Below, one piece after another: positions 1 through 5,554 of a stretch of DNA of 5,554 nt. The notes under the pieces are model-generated. The model made no database searches, was not told where the DNA came from, and worked only from the letters and a program-made list of their open reading frames with translations. Location of the stretch: contig SKWE01000247.1 of assembly GCA_007129055.1 (NCBI GenBank), positions 1 through 5,554 on the forward strand, written 5' to 3'. Numbering within the stretch: the stretch's first letter is position 1; every line of letters starts with the position of its first letter. The position numbers and the translations under genes are program-made. The stretch is from Syntrophomonadaceae bacterium (lineage in GTDB: Bacteria > Bacillota > Dethiobacteria > DTU022).

Positions 1-549
1 AGTGACTACACCCTGAGCATCTATGGCCAGGGCACCTTCATGGATGGTCTCCAGTATGGTGGTAAGCTCATTAGAAACCCGGGTTAGCCGTTCTACTGCC
101 TCACTTTCTGCCACCTTGGCTGCCAGGAAACGACTCAGGTGCTGCAAAAAAGACATTACGGCATCTTTTTTCGCCAGCAACTGTTCTCTCTGCTCGGGGT
201 TGAATGCAACCAGGCCGATAACGCCGATCACGCTATCATCCATCCTAATCGGAGAACAGACCTCCGCCATTTCAGGAGTGGTTCCTTCCAGTGACGAGGG
301 GTCATAGCCTGGGTCGCTCAGCGGGTCGCTTACAATAAAGGACTCACCGCTGCGCAGGGTACGGGCGTATAGAAAATCACTGTCCAGAAGGCCCATCTCT
401 TCTTTTTGCCCAATTTTGTGACTATAACAGGAACTGCCGGCAACAACAGTCAGTTCATTATCAACTATTTCCACCTCGATCGATAAAGCTGCTGCTATGG
501 CATCAGCAAGATCCTGCACCATTGGCTGAATGCGTAATAATCCGGTCAT
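1..549 (-). CDS. Sigma-54-dependent-type transcriptional regulator, N-terminal part (GAF-like sensor plus start of PAS); gene runs off the left edge
   Basis: Reading from 549 down to base 1 gives 183 uninterrupted codons with no stop, so the C-terminal part of the gene lies outside the window. The ATG at 549-547 is preceded by AAGAGGGG (minus strand, 563-556) at 6-base spacing, a strong ribosome site. Residues about 8-40 and 93-125 match the GAF-like ligand-sensing domain seen in many clostridial sigma-54 activators: an opening helix rich in D/A/I, then VEIVDNELTVVAG, later AEVCSPIR and VIGVIGLVAFNPEQREQLL. Residues 140-163 look helical. The last visible residues (ILETIHEGALAIDAQGVVT) are a typical PAS-domain opening. 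The AAA+ and Fis-type HTH domains expected of the family are not visible; their presence is inferred from this architecture and from the -24/-12 promoter in front of the divergent operon. The effector is unknown but is plausibly the substrate of those enzymes. A different output domain is possible, though less likely. Confidence 0.85.
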   Translation of the reverse strand, partial: MTGLLRIQPMVQDLADAIAAALSIEVEIVDNELTVVAGSSCYSHKIGQKEEMGLLDSDFLYARTLRSGESFIVSDPLSDPGYDPSSLEGTTPEMAEVCSPIRMDDSVIGVIGLVAFNPEQREQLLAKKDAVMSFLQHLSRFLAAKVAESEAVERLTRVSNELTTILETIHEGALAIDAQGVVT

Positions 550-594
550 GAAAATCCCCTCTTTATCGATATATTTGAGAAGTAAACTGCTATG

Positions 595-623
595 TAGCTA
601 TATATATTTCTATATAAAAGCTA
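595..623. repeat. Imperfect AT-rich inverted repeat in the divergent spacer
   Basis: TAGCT at 595-599 is mirrored by AGCTA at 619-623, enclosing a TATATA-rich centre. Only the outer five bases pair cleanly; the middle pairs imperfectly. It lies in the predicted leader of the minus-strand regulator and upstream of the sigma-54 promoter. It could be a flexible or protein-binding segment, or simply a by-product of AT richness. Confidence 0.3.
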
Positions 624-636
624 AAAAACCTGCACT

Positions 637-666
637 GTTACAGCCAGATGCAGAAATATTTCTCAA
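637..666 (-). promoter_or_regulatory. Candidate sigma-70-type promoter for the regulator gene
   Basis: On the minus strand, TTGAGA (plus-strand 661-666; 5 of 6 to the -35 consensus) is followed after 18 bases by TGTAAC (plus-strand 637-642; 4 of 6 to the -10 consensus). This would start a leader of about 80 bases before the ATG at 549. The -10 match is weak and the region is AT-rich, so the call is tentative. The -35 box overlaps the dyad at 660-675, which would permit autoregulation. Confidence 0.3.
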
Positions 667-675
667 TATCGAGAA
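660..675. promoter_or_regulatory. Candidate upstream activator (enhancer) site, 5+5 dyad
   Basis: TTCTC (660-664) and GAGAA (671-675) form a perfect inverted repeat around a 6-base centre. The centre is about 120 bases upstream of the transcription start predicted from the -24/-12 promoter (near 788), within the range where sigma-54 activators usually bind. The right half extends into GAGAAGTAA (671-679), which recurs at 577-585, 94 bases away. A separate perfect palindrome, AGAAATATTTCT (652-663), overlaps the left arm. Binding by the adjacent regulator is inferred from position and symmetry only. Confidence 0.4.
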
Positions 676-760
676 GTAATCTAACCCTATACATTACAGC
701 AAAACCTGGTTTACTTAATGAAACAAGCATTCTTATAGAATCTTCATCATCTCTAGCTTC

Positions 761-778
761 TTGGCATCAATATTGCAA
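761..778 (+). promoter_or_regulatory. Sigma-54 (-24/-12) promoter of the dehydrogenase operon
   Basis: The stretch TTGGCATCAATATTGCAA carries the two invariant elements of a sigma-54 promoter, GG at 763-764 and GC at 775-776, separated by exactly 10 bases. Most consensus positions fit (TGGCA, then TTGCA). With GC at -13/-12 the transcript would start near 788, about 22 bases before the first possible ATG (810) and 67 before the preferred one (855). The neighbouring divergent gene encodes the matching type of activator, which strengthens the call. Confidence 0.85.
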
Positions 779-842
779 TAATGATAGTTAATAGCGACAG
801 AGGATACATATGCCAGGATTAACCGGGCAAAATAACTATAAT

Positions 843-848
843 GAGGTG
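843..848 (+). promoter_or_regulatory. Ribosome binding site that favours the ATG at 855
   Basis: GAGGTG matches the anti-Shine-Dalgarno sequence and sits 6 bases before the ATG at 855. A second, in-frame ATG at 810 has its own AGAGGA (799-804) at 5-base spacing. The downstream start is preferred because the protein then begins directly with the first beta strand of the nucleotide-binding fold, as is usual in this family. Confidence 0.6.
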
Positions 849-854
849 GAGCAA

Positions 855-2129
855 ATGAGACTATTGATTATCGGTTCCGGCGGTGTAGGTCAATCAACAG
901 CCATGATTATTAAGCATGCCGGAAAAGAAGGAGAATGGGCAGAAAAGGTTGTCGTGTCTGATTACAACTTTGAAAGGGCGGATCATGTTACCAGGTTATG
1001 TGACGACCCGCGCTTTGTTGCAGAAAAGGTTGATGCCAGGGATGCAAAATCTATAACCGCTTTGATTAAAAAACATGATATTGATTTTGTGATGAATGCA
1101 GTCGAGCCTTCATTCAATGAAAATATTTTTGACACCTGCTTCGAGTGCGGTGTACGCTACATGGACTGTGCCATGACCCTGTCCAAGCGGCACCCGGAAA
1201 AACCCTTCGAACTGGCCCACATCAAGCTTGGTGATTACCAATTTGCAAAGCATGAAGAGTGGGAAAAAGCAGGTAACATGGCTATCGTCGGTTCGGGTGT
1301 CGAACCCGGCATGGCAGATGTTTTCGCCAGGTTTGCAGCAAAACATCTCTTTGATACAGTTGATGAAGTAAATGTCCGTGACGGTGACAATTACGATATA
1401 CCCGGACACGAGGGCGTTGCCTTCGGTTTTTCAATCTGGACCACAATTGAAGAATGCCTGAACCCACCAGTAGTATGGGAAAAGGACCGGGGCTGGTTCT
1501 GCACAGAACCTTTCTCGGAACCGGAAATCTTCTCTTTCCCCGGCGGGATAGGTGATGTTGAAGTGATTAATGTTGAGCACGAAGAAGTACTGCTTGTCCC
1601 AAGAGTTATAGATTGTAACAGGGTAACTTTCAAATTCGGCGTCCCTGAAGAAATGAGAACCCTGCTTTTAAACCTCCAACAATGCGGGATGGATGATGCC
1701 GAAAGAAAAATTAAAGTTGGCGACAGTGAAATCACACCACGTGACTTTCTGGTAAAAGTTGTCCCCGATCCTCTGGAACTGGCTCCGAAGATGATCGGCA
1801 AAGGTTGTGCCGGCACCTGGGTTACAGGAACCAAAGACGGAATGCGCAGGTCTGTATATCTCTACCAGGTTGCCGATAACCAGGAATGCTATAAAAAATA
1901 TGGAACTAACTCTGTTGTAGCCCAAACAGCATTCAGCCCGGTAATCATGCTTGAACTGGTAGATAAAGGTATCTGGGATTTAAAAGGGGTTCACGGCCCC
2001 GAATCATTTGATCCCGACCCCTTTATAGAAAGGATGGCCAAGTATGGGTTCCCCGGCGGCATGCAGGAAAAAGACTCGGAATACAGCGAAATGCTGAATC
2101 AAAAAAGGTTAATGAGCGAAAAGAAATAA
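855..2129 (+). CDS. Saccharopine dehydrogenase / carboxynorspermidine dehydrogenase-like oxidoreductase (first operon gene)
   Basis: This 424-residue protein (439 if translation starts at the in-frame ATG at 810) is a predicted cytoplasmic NAD(P)-dependent oxidoreductase. It begins with a Rossmann fold: MRLLIIGSGGVGQ has the dinucleotide loop GSGGVG at residues 7-12, and Asp36 ends strand 2, which hints at NAD rather than NADP preference. GSGVEPGMADVFA (146-158) corresponds to the G-x-x-P-G segment after the nucleotide domain. The catalytic/C-terminal part has EHEEV (241-245), VVPDPLELAP (302-311), GTWVTGTKDG (320-329) followed by RRSVYLY, and FDPDPF (385-390). From memory, these match carboxynorspermidine dehydrogenase closely in order and spacing, and saccharopine reductase more distantly. 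Members join or split a secondary amine between an amino acid or diamine and an oxo compound. No nspC-type decarboxylase or lysine gene is adjacent, so the substrate cannot be assigned. It is the promoter-proximal gene of a sigma-54 operon with the next gene 39 bases downstream. Confidence 0.88.
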   Translation: MRLLIIGSGGVGQSTAMIIKHAGKEGEWAEKVVVSDYNFERADHVTRLCDDPRFVAEKVDARDAKSITALIKKHDIDFVMNAVEPSFNENIFDTCFECGVRYMDCAMTLSKRHPEKPFELAHIKLGDYQFAKHEEWEKAGNMAIVGSGVEPGMADVFARFAAKHLFDTVDEVNVRDGDNYDIPGHEGVAFGFSIWTTIEECLNPPVVWEKDRGWFCTEPFSEPEIFSFPGGIGDVEVINVEHEEVLLVPRVIDCNRVTFKFGVPEEMRTLLLNLQQCGMDDAERKIKVGDSEITPRDFLVKVVPDPLELAPKMIGKGCAGTWVTGTKDGMRRSVYLYQVADNQECYKKYGTNSVVAQTAFSPVIMLELVDKGIWDLKGVHGPESFDPDPFIERMAKYGFPGGMQEKDSEYSEMLNQKRLMSEKK

Positions 2130-2168
2130 GTTCCAGGAAAACATTTATGAATAAAGTGAGGTTTTGTT

Positions 2169-3398
2169 ATGACGTATAAAAAGAAGATTCTCATCCTGGG
2201 TGTAGGGGCCCAGGGTTCTACGGTTGCTAAATTTATGGATAAAGAGGATACAGTCGCCGAAATAATCTGCGCCGATTACGATGAGAAAGCGGTTAACTAC
2301 CTGGTTGATAAACTTGAAAAAGGCAGGGGCACCCTTGTTGATGCCAATAATACTGACAGCATTGCCCGGGCAGCTGAGGGGGTAGACCTGGTTGTAAACG
2401 CCCTACCTGCCCAGTTCGGGTTTAATGTTTTCGACGCAGCAATAAAAGCAAAAACCAACTACCAGGACTTTACTGCCCCGGATATTCCCGGAACTGACTG
2501 GGTAAAAAATATAAAAAAAATGTACACCGAAATTGGGCCACGTTTCAAGGCTGTTGACAGGACTGCCTTAATTTCAACAGGCTCGGCCCCGGGTTTAATT
2601 AATATTGCAGCACGTGATGCCATGCGTTACCTTGACAGCTGTGAAACAATCTACATGCTGGTTTACGAAGGGGTAAAAGCTAAACGCTTTCTACCCTTCT
2701 GGTGGTCCGTGGAAACAGCTTACACGGATATGGTAGACGATGCCTACTGCTTTGAGGATGGAGAAATTATTGTTACAGAGCCATTCAGCCGCCCGGTCTA
2801 TGAAAAGTTCAAACATGTTGATGAAGAGATAAAGTTAATTGAGCATGCGCACGATGAACCTGTTATCATGGGTATAAACGCTGATAAATACTTCAGGGGC
2901 GCAAAGAATATCTACTTCAAGTATGGAGGGACCGGCGTTGAGTTTGCCGAGACCCTATACAAGATGGGCATGCTTAGCAGGGAACCGGTTGAAGTTGACG
3001 GCTGCAAAGTTGTCCCCCTAAACCTGGCAATTAAGCTTACCCCACCTGCACCCAAATACAGGGAAGAAATACAGGAAATTATTGAAGAGGGGCTGGAATC
3101 GGATACCGGGGCAATGGTAATCAAGGCCTTTGGAGAAAAAGACGGAGAAAAAGTACTGGTTGAAACATACGTCGATGCCCCCGGCCTTGTCGATTCTTTT
3201 GAAAGATCTGGACTTACGGCAGAAATGTACCTTACCGGACAGGGAGGAGCCCTTTTTACCAAGATGTTCGCCGATGACAAAATAGATCAAAAAGGGTTAA
3301 TTTCTTCTGACATGATGACCATGGAGCAGGTAGATTATTACCTTCAGCATGCTGCCAAACTGGATATAACATTAGATACTGAAGTTAAGAAAATCTAA
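2169..3398 (+). CDS. Saccharopine dehydrogenase family protein, divergent paralogue of the upstream gene
   Basis: This 409-residue protein starts at an ATG preceded by GTGAGG (2156-2161, spacing 7). Its Rossmann domain has KILILGVGAQGSTVA with GVGAQG at residues 11-16 and Asp36 at the end of strand 2; GSAPGLIN (138-145) is the G-x-x-P-G segment. HAHDEP (226-231) aligns with EHEEV in the upstream protein, YFKYGG (249-254) with TFKFGV, and MGMLSREP followed by VVPLNLAIKLTPPAPKY (281-297) with the segment around VVPDPLELAP. The GTWV-x-G-x-KDG motif of the upstream protein is not conserved: its place is taken by TGAMVIKAFGEKDGEKVLVE (313-332). The two are therefore clear but distant paralogues, unlikely to be a recent duplication. 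They may act on different steps of one pathway or form a hetero-oligomer; this is inference. The gene is co-transcribed with the one 39 bases upstream and ends just before a terminator. The substrate is unknown. Confidence 0.85.
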   Translation: MTYKKKILILGVGAQGSTVAKFMDKEDTVAEIICADYDEKAVNYLVDKLEKGRGTLVDANNTDSIARAAEGVDLVVNALPAQFGFNVFDAAIKAKTNYQDFTAPDIPGTDWVKNIKKMYTEIGPRFKAVDRTALISTGSAPGLINIAARDAMRYLDSCETIYMLVYEGVKAKRFLPFWWSVETAYTDMVDDAYCFEDGEIIVTEPFSRPVYEKFKHVDEEIKLIEHAHDEPVIMGINADKYFRGAKNIYFKYGGTGVEFAETLYKMGMLSREPVEVDGCKVVPLNLAIKLTPPAPKYREEIQEIIEEGLESDTGAMVIKAFGEKDGEKVLVETYVDAPGLVDSFERSGLTAEMYLTGQGGALFTKMFADDKIDQKGLISSDMMTMEQVDYYLQHAAKLDITLDTEVKKI

Positions 3399-3421
3399 CC
3401 TGAAAGCTCTATTAAAATGAT

Positions 3422-3464
3422 GAAGCCCGGCAGGCTGAAAAACTGGTTTGCCGGGCTTCTTTCT
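3422..3464 (+). terminator. Rho-independent terminator of the dehydrogenase operon
   Basis: GAAGCCCGGCA (3422-3432) pairs perfectly with TGCCGGGCTTC (3449-3459), an 11-base-pair GC-rich stem with a 16-base loop, followed by TTTCT. It starts 24 bases after the operon's stop codon. On the opposite strand the stem is followed by ATCATTTTAAT, so it may also end transcripts of the convergent ATPase gene, whose stop lies about 40 bases away. Confidence 0.88.
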
Positions 3465-3501
3465 ATAGTTGTTTACAAACCTGTCAGCACTTCAAAACAT
3501 A

Positions 3502-4878
3502 TTAAGATATTCCATCTTTGCTTTCAAGTCCGATCTTTCCCTTAAGATCATTTATGAACTGCCTGGCAGTTCTTCCGGAGCGCGAGTTATGCCAGATAAC
3601 CCACCTTAGCGCCAGGTCATGCAGCTGGGACTTATCTATCTCTATGCCACTTTTTCGCGCCATCTCCTCCACTGTCTGCAAATACTCCCACTTGTCGGGT
3701 GTAGGGTAAAGTATTTTTATCCCAAACCTGTCGACCAGCGATAATTTTTCCTGGTAAGTATCCTGCTTGCCAACCTCGTCCGGCTCCCTGTCGCTAAAAT
3801 ATTCACGGACCAGGTTCCTGCGGTTGGAGGTTGCATAGAGCAGAACATTGGCGGGCGGCTTTTCAATACTGCCCTCCAGCAGGGCCTTAAGTTCCTTGTA
3901 TTCAGTTTCACTTTCTTCGAAGGAGAGATCATCGATAAATAAAATAAACTTCTGGGCCCTGTTGCGGACAACCGCCAGGATATCAGGCAGGCTAAGCAGG
4001 TCGCTTTTCGATACTTCAATAAGCCTTAACCCCTGGTGGCCGAAAATATGAACTAGGCTCTTTATGGTAGATGATTTACCGGTCCCCCGGTCACCATACA
4101 CTAATATATTATTGGCTGGCAACCCGTTAACAAACTGCTCCGTATTGCGGGTAATCGTTTCCTGCTGATCCCTGTAGCCAACCAGGTCATCCATCCTGAT
4201 TGGATCGGGGTTATCAATTCCCCTTAACCCGGGACGGGAAGCCTGGCCGTTCCACTTAAAGGCCCAGTAACGGGCAAAGATACCGCTGCCAGTATCTTTA
4301 TAGTAACCGGCCAGCTCCTCTAACATATTTGTCCAGTCAACGGCACTATGAAACAGCTCCTTTAACTGCCCCTTTTTTTCATAGTAGTAAAGGGGATATC
4401 CTTTATCATCACTACCCGATTCCCAGCAGGTTGTTATATGCGGCCAATTTGAAAGAGGTGCATTGCAACTATTCAAATGGTATTCTTTCAGGTAGCTGCC
4501 CAGGCTTACAAGATCATAACTGTAGATGGCCTGTAACATTAGCAGATCGTTTTCAACCGCTTTTATTAGTAAGCGGTCTGTACTTTTTAAACCGGCTTCT
4601 TCTGCGGACAGGCTAAAAGCATTTTCATCGCTTAAAATGACTTCTAGCAGGTGTTCTTTAAAAATATCCCTTCCCTGCCGCCTGCCATCAAATCCCTCAT
4701 CTAACAGCTCCCCTATTAAACCGTGATAAATACCCAGGGAGCGGGGTTCTTCATCCAAGACCATAATTAGCAGTTCCCTGAAATTAGCAAGGGCCTGGTC
4801 ATTAAAAATATTCCTGTAAATGGTAAGGCAGTCTATTGCGCTAAGAGTCTTTTCGGTTTCTTTTGTTATTTGGTTCAT
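3502..4878 (-). CDS. DUF815-family AAA+ ATPase with N-terminal extension
   Basis: The preferred start is the ATG at 4878, preceded on the minus strand by AGGGGGAG (4895-4888) at 9-base spacing, giving 458 residues. An in-frame ATG at 4920 (472 residues) has no good ribosome site. The C-terminal half is an ATPase: Walker A GDRGTGKSS (262-270), Walker B FILFIDDLSF (311-320) with Asp316/Asp317, a sensor-1-like Asn352 in YATSNRRNL, a likely arginine finger Arg384 in LVDRFG, and a sensor-2-like GRTARQF (435-441). This order, with the GRxARQF ending and the IRMDDLVGY lead-in (227-235), is characteristic of the uncharacterised DUF815 family (PF05673). Residues 1-226 form a mostly helical region resembling the extension seen in Bacillota members; its role is unknown. 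No signal peptide or membrane segment is seen, so the protein should be cytosolic. The gene stands alone and converges on the dehydrogenase operon. ATP binding is well supported; the biological function is not known. Confidence 0.88.
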   Translation of the reverse strand: MNQITKETEKTLSAIDCLTIYRNIFNDQALANFRELLIMVLDEEPRSLGIYHGLIGELLDEGFDGRRQGRDIFKEHLLEVILSDENAFSLSAEEAGLKSTDRLLIKAVENDLLMLQAIYSYDLVSLGSYLKEYHLNSCNAPLSNWPHITTCWESGSDDKGYPLYYYEKKGQLKELFHSAVDWTNMLEELAGYYKDTGSGIFARYWAFKWNGQASRPGLRGIDNPDPIRMDDLVGYRDQQETITRNTEQFVNGLPANNILVYGDRGTGKSSTIKSLVHIFGHQGLRLIEVSKSDLLSLPDILAVVRNRAQKFILFIDDLSFEESETEYKELKALLEGSIEKPPANVLLYATSNRRNLVREYFSDREPDEVGKQDTYQEKLSLVDRFGIKILYPTPDKWEYLQTVEEMARKSGIEIDKSQLHDLALRWVIWHNSRSGRTARQFINDLKGKIGLESKDGIS

Positions 4879-4928
4879 TTTATTTAACTCCCCCTGTAAC
4901 ACCTCAGTAAGAATTACCATGATAGTAA

Positions 4929-4944
4929 ATACAGGCCCCTGTAT
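4929..4944. repeat. Perfect 7+7 inverted repeat in the ATPase leader
   Basis: ATACAGG (4929-4935) and CCTGTAT (4938-4944) form a perfect dyad around CC. It lies between the predicted start of the minus-strand ATPase transcript (near 4968) and its preferred ATG at 4878. It has the look of a repressor operator, or a short hairpin in the leader; no U-run follows it, so it is not a terminator. Confidence 0.45.
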
Positions 4945-4950
4945 AATATT

Positions 4951-4979
4951 TTAAAAAAGAACTGACTTTTCTATATAAT
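4951..4979 (+). promoter_or_regulatory. Candidate sigma-70-type promoter for the repeat-rich membrane protein gene
   Basis: A perfect TATAAT (4974-4979) follows TTAAAA (4951-4956; 4 of 6 to the -35 consensus) at 17-base spacing. Transcription would start near 4986, giving a leader of about 73 bases. The -10 lies in an alternating TA tract, which raises the chance of a fortuitous match. Confidence 0.42.
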
Positions 4980-5003
4980 ATATAAAGCGACAGGGATATT
5001 CAA
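4975..5003 (-). promoter_or_regulatory. Candidate sigma-70-type promoter for the DUF815 ATPase gene
   Basis: On the minus strand TTGAAT (plus-strand 4998-5003; 4 of 6) is followed after 17 bases by TATTAT (plus-strand 4975-4980; 5 of 6). Transcription would start near 4968, leaving a leader of about 90 bases to the ATG at 4878. The -10 box coincides with the -10 box of the plus-strand promoter. Confidence 0.42.
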
Positions 5004-5058
5004 GCAGCAATAGATTTAGCCTATTGTGCGACCGGCCAAGGTATATTAATATAGTTAC

Positions 5059-5554
5059 ATGGAAAAAATAACTTTAAATAAAGAAAATATCCTTCCGCTG
5101 GCTAAGAAAGCCTCCCTTTACCTGCTTACTGGAATGCTGGTGATTATCATTCTCATCTTCTTTACCGTACGCAGCAGGGTAGACACCTATACCCGCCAGT
5201 TCAATCAGGACCTGCAAAGCATGATTAATGACGGAGTAAGCGTAAATGTAATAATTGACCGGGATATTCCCATTGACATATCCATCCCGGTTAGTGACCT
5301 GATCGATATGGAGCAAATTTTTGCCGATGAAGTTCCAATAAATACTACTGTACCAATAAGAACCTCGGTGCGGATAAACCAAACTGTCCGGGTTCCGTTA
5401 GAAATGCCTTTTGGCGGTAGTGTAATGGTTAGTATACCCCTGGATATGAATATACCGATTGAAGAGGACATTCCCATCTCAACAACCGTGGCAATTAATC
5501 CCCGTTCATTTATGCCAGGCGACAACATAATTCATATAAACCAGGTGATCCCCG
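5059..5554 (+). CDS. Uncharacterised single-pass membrane protein with I/V-P-rich beta-strand repeats; gene runs off the right edge
   Basis: From the ATG at 5059 the frame stays open for 165 codons to the end of the window; an in-frame stop at 5047 rules out an upstream start. Residues 1-17 carry several lysines, then a hydrophobic helix spans about 18-37 (YLLTGMLVIIILIFF at its core), followed by RSR. This suggests a membrane anchor with the C-terminal part outside. After a short helical linker (about 42-60) the protein becomes a series of short alternating strands: VIIDRDIPIDISIPV, EVPINTTVPIRTSVRIN, VRVPLEMPF, VMVSIPLDMNIPI and EDIPISTTVAI. The motif (I/V)-P-(I/V) recurs every 8-20 residues. 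The ribosome site is poor: the nearest AAGG (5038-5041) is 17 bases from the ATG. No family is recognised; a beta-rich extracytoplasmic domain is inferred. The two minus-strand open frames across this region are shadows. That this is a real gene is supported by the coherent anchor-plus-repeat architecture. Confidence 0.72.
   Translation, partial: MEKITLNKENILPLAKKASLYLLTGMLVIIILIFFTVRSRVDTYTRQFNQDLQSMINDGVSVNVIIDRDIPIDISIPVSDLIDMEQIFADEVPINTTVPIRTSVRINQTVRVPLEMPFGGSVMVSIPLDMNIPIEEDIPISTTVAINPRSFMPGDNIIHINQVIP

Noticed and set aside
23..307. Plus-strand 94-codon open frame
   Set aside because: It lies entirely opposite the regulator gene, whose minus-strand frame has clear GAF/PAS sequence and a strong ribosome site. 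The plus-strand translation is serine/threonine-rich and featureless, a typical antisense shadow.
571..585. A second full copy of the enhancer dyad
   Set aside because: Only the half-site GAGAAGTAA is repeated here. The matching TTCTC arm is absent at the required distance, so a second complete site is not supported.
788..854. A regulatory leader peptide or riboswitch in the operon's 5' leader
   Set aside because: The leader is under 70 bases, has no convincing hairpin set or terminator, and its only open frame is continuous with the enzyme gene.
1110..1925. Several minus-strand open frames inside the first dehydrogenase gene
   Set aside because: All are antisense to a well-supported enzyme gene and their translations show no domain or motif.
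855..2129. Assignment of the first enzyme as carboxynorspermidine dehydrogenase or saccharopine reductase
   Set aside because: The motif order fits the family well, but no decarboxylase or lysine gene accompanies it, and sigma-54 control is unexpected for polyamine or lysine synthesis. A family-level name is safer.
5074..5528. Two minus-strand open frames across the right edge
   Set aside because: They overlap the plus-strand membrane protein, whose anchor and repeats are coherent. Their apparent order (isoleucine- and glycine-rich runs) mirrors the repeat structure on the other strand.
5204..5554. Nucleotide-level tandem repeats or a CRISPR-like array in the membrane protein gene
   Set aside because: The regularity is in the protein (alternating I/V-P motifs). 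The DNA units differ in sequence and length, with no identical repeats or spacers.

Overview
The window looks like chromosome from an anaerobic, low-to-moderate GC Bacillota, most likely class Clostridia. This is inferred from strong Shine-Dalgarno sites, a regulator N-terminus of the type common in clostridial sigma-54 activators, and a DUF815 ATPase with a long N-terminal extension. No taxonomic marker gene is present, so the genus cannot be named. I found no RNA gene, insertion sequence, CRISPR array or phage gene.

Left part (1-3462): a self-contained regulated unit. On the minus strand is the first 183 codons of a transcriptional regulator (GAF-like sensor followed by the beginning of a PAS domain); the rest lies beyond base 1. 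Divergent from it is a two-gene operon (855-2129 and 2169-3398) encoding two different members of the saccharopine dehydrogenase / carboxynorspermidine dehydrogenase-like family. The 305-base AT-rich space between them holds a near-consensus -24/-12 (sigma-54) promoter with exact GG-N10-GC spacing facing the operon, and a dyad about 120 bases upstream of the predicted transcription start that could be the activator's enhancer site. A strong rho-independent terminator closes the operon. The simplest reading is that the regulator senses a small molecule and switches on the enzyme pair through sigma-54 RNA polymerase. The substrate is unknown: neither a carboxynorspermidine decarboxylase nor any lysine-pathway partner is visible.

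Right part (3502-5554): a convergent minus-strand gene encodes a DUF815-family AAA+ ATPase with complete nucleotide-binding motifs and a roughly 230-residue N-terminal region. Divergent from it, a gene running off the right edge encodes a single-pass membrane protein whose extracytoplasmic part is a run of short I/V-P-I/V-rich beta-strand-like repeats; I do not recognise its family. Their shared 180-base spacer contains face-to-face sigma-70-type promoters that appear to use the same TATATAATATA core, plus a perfect 7+7 inverted repeat in the ATPase leader.

The most interesting item is the sigma-54-controlled pair of divergent saccharopine-dehydrogenase-like enzymes, followed by the repeat-rich membrane protein.
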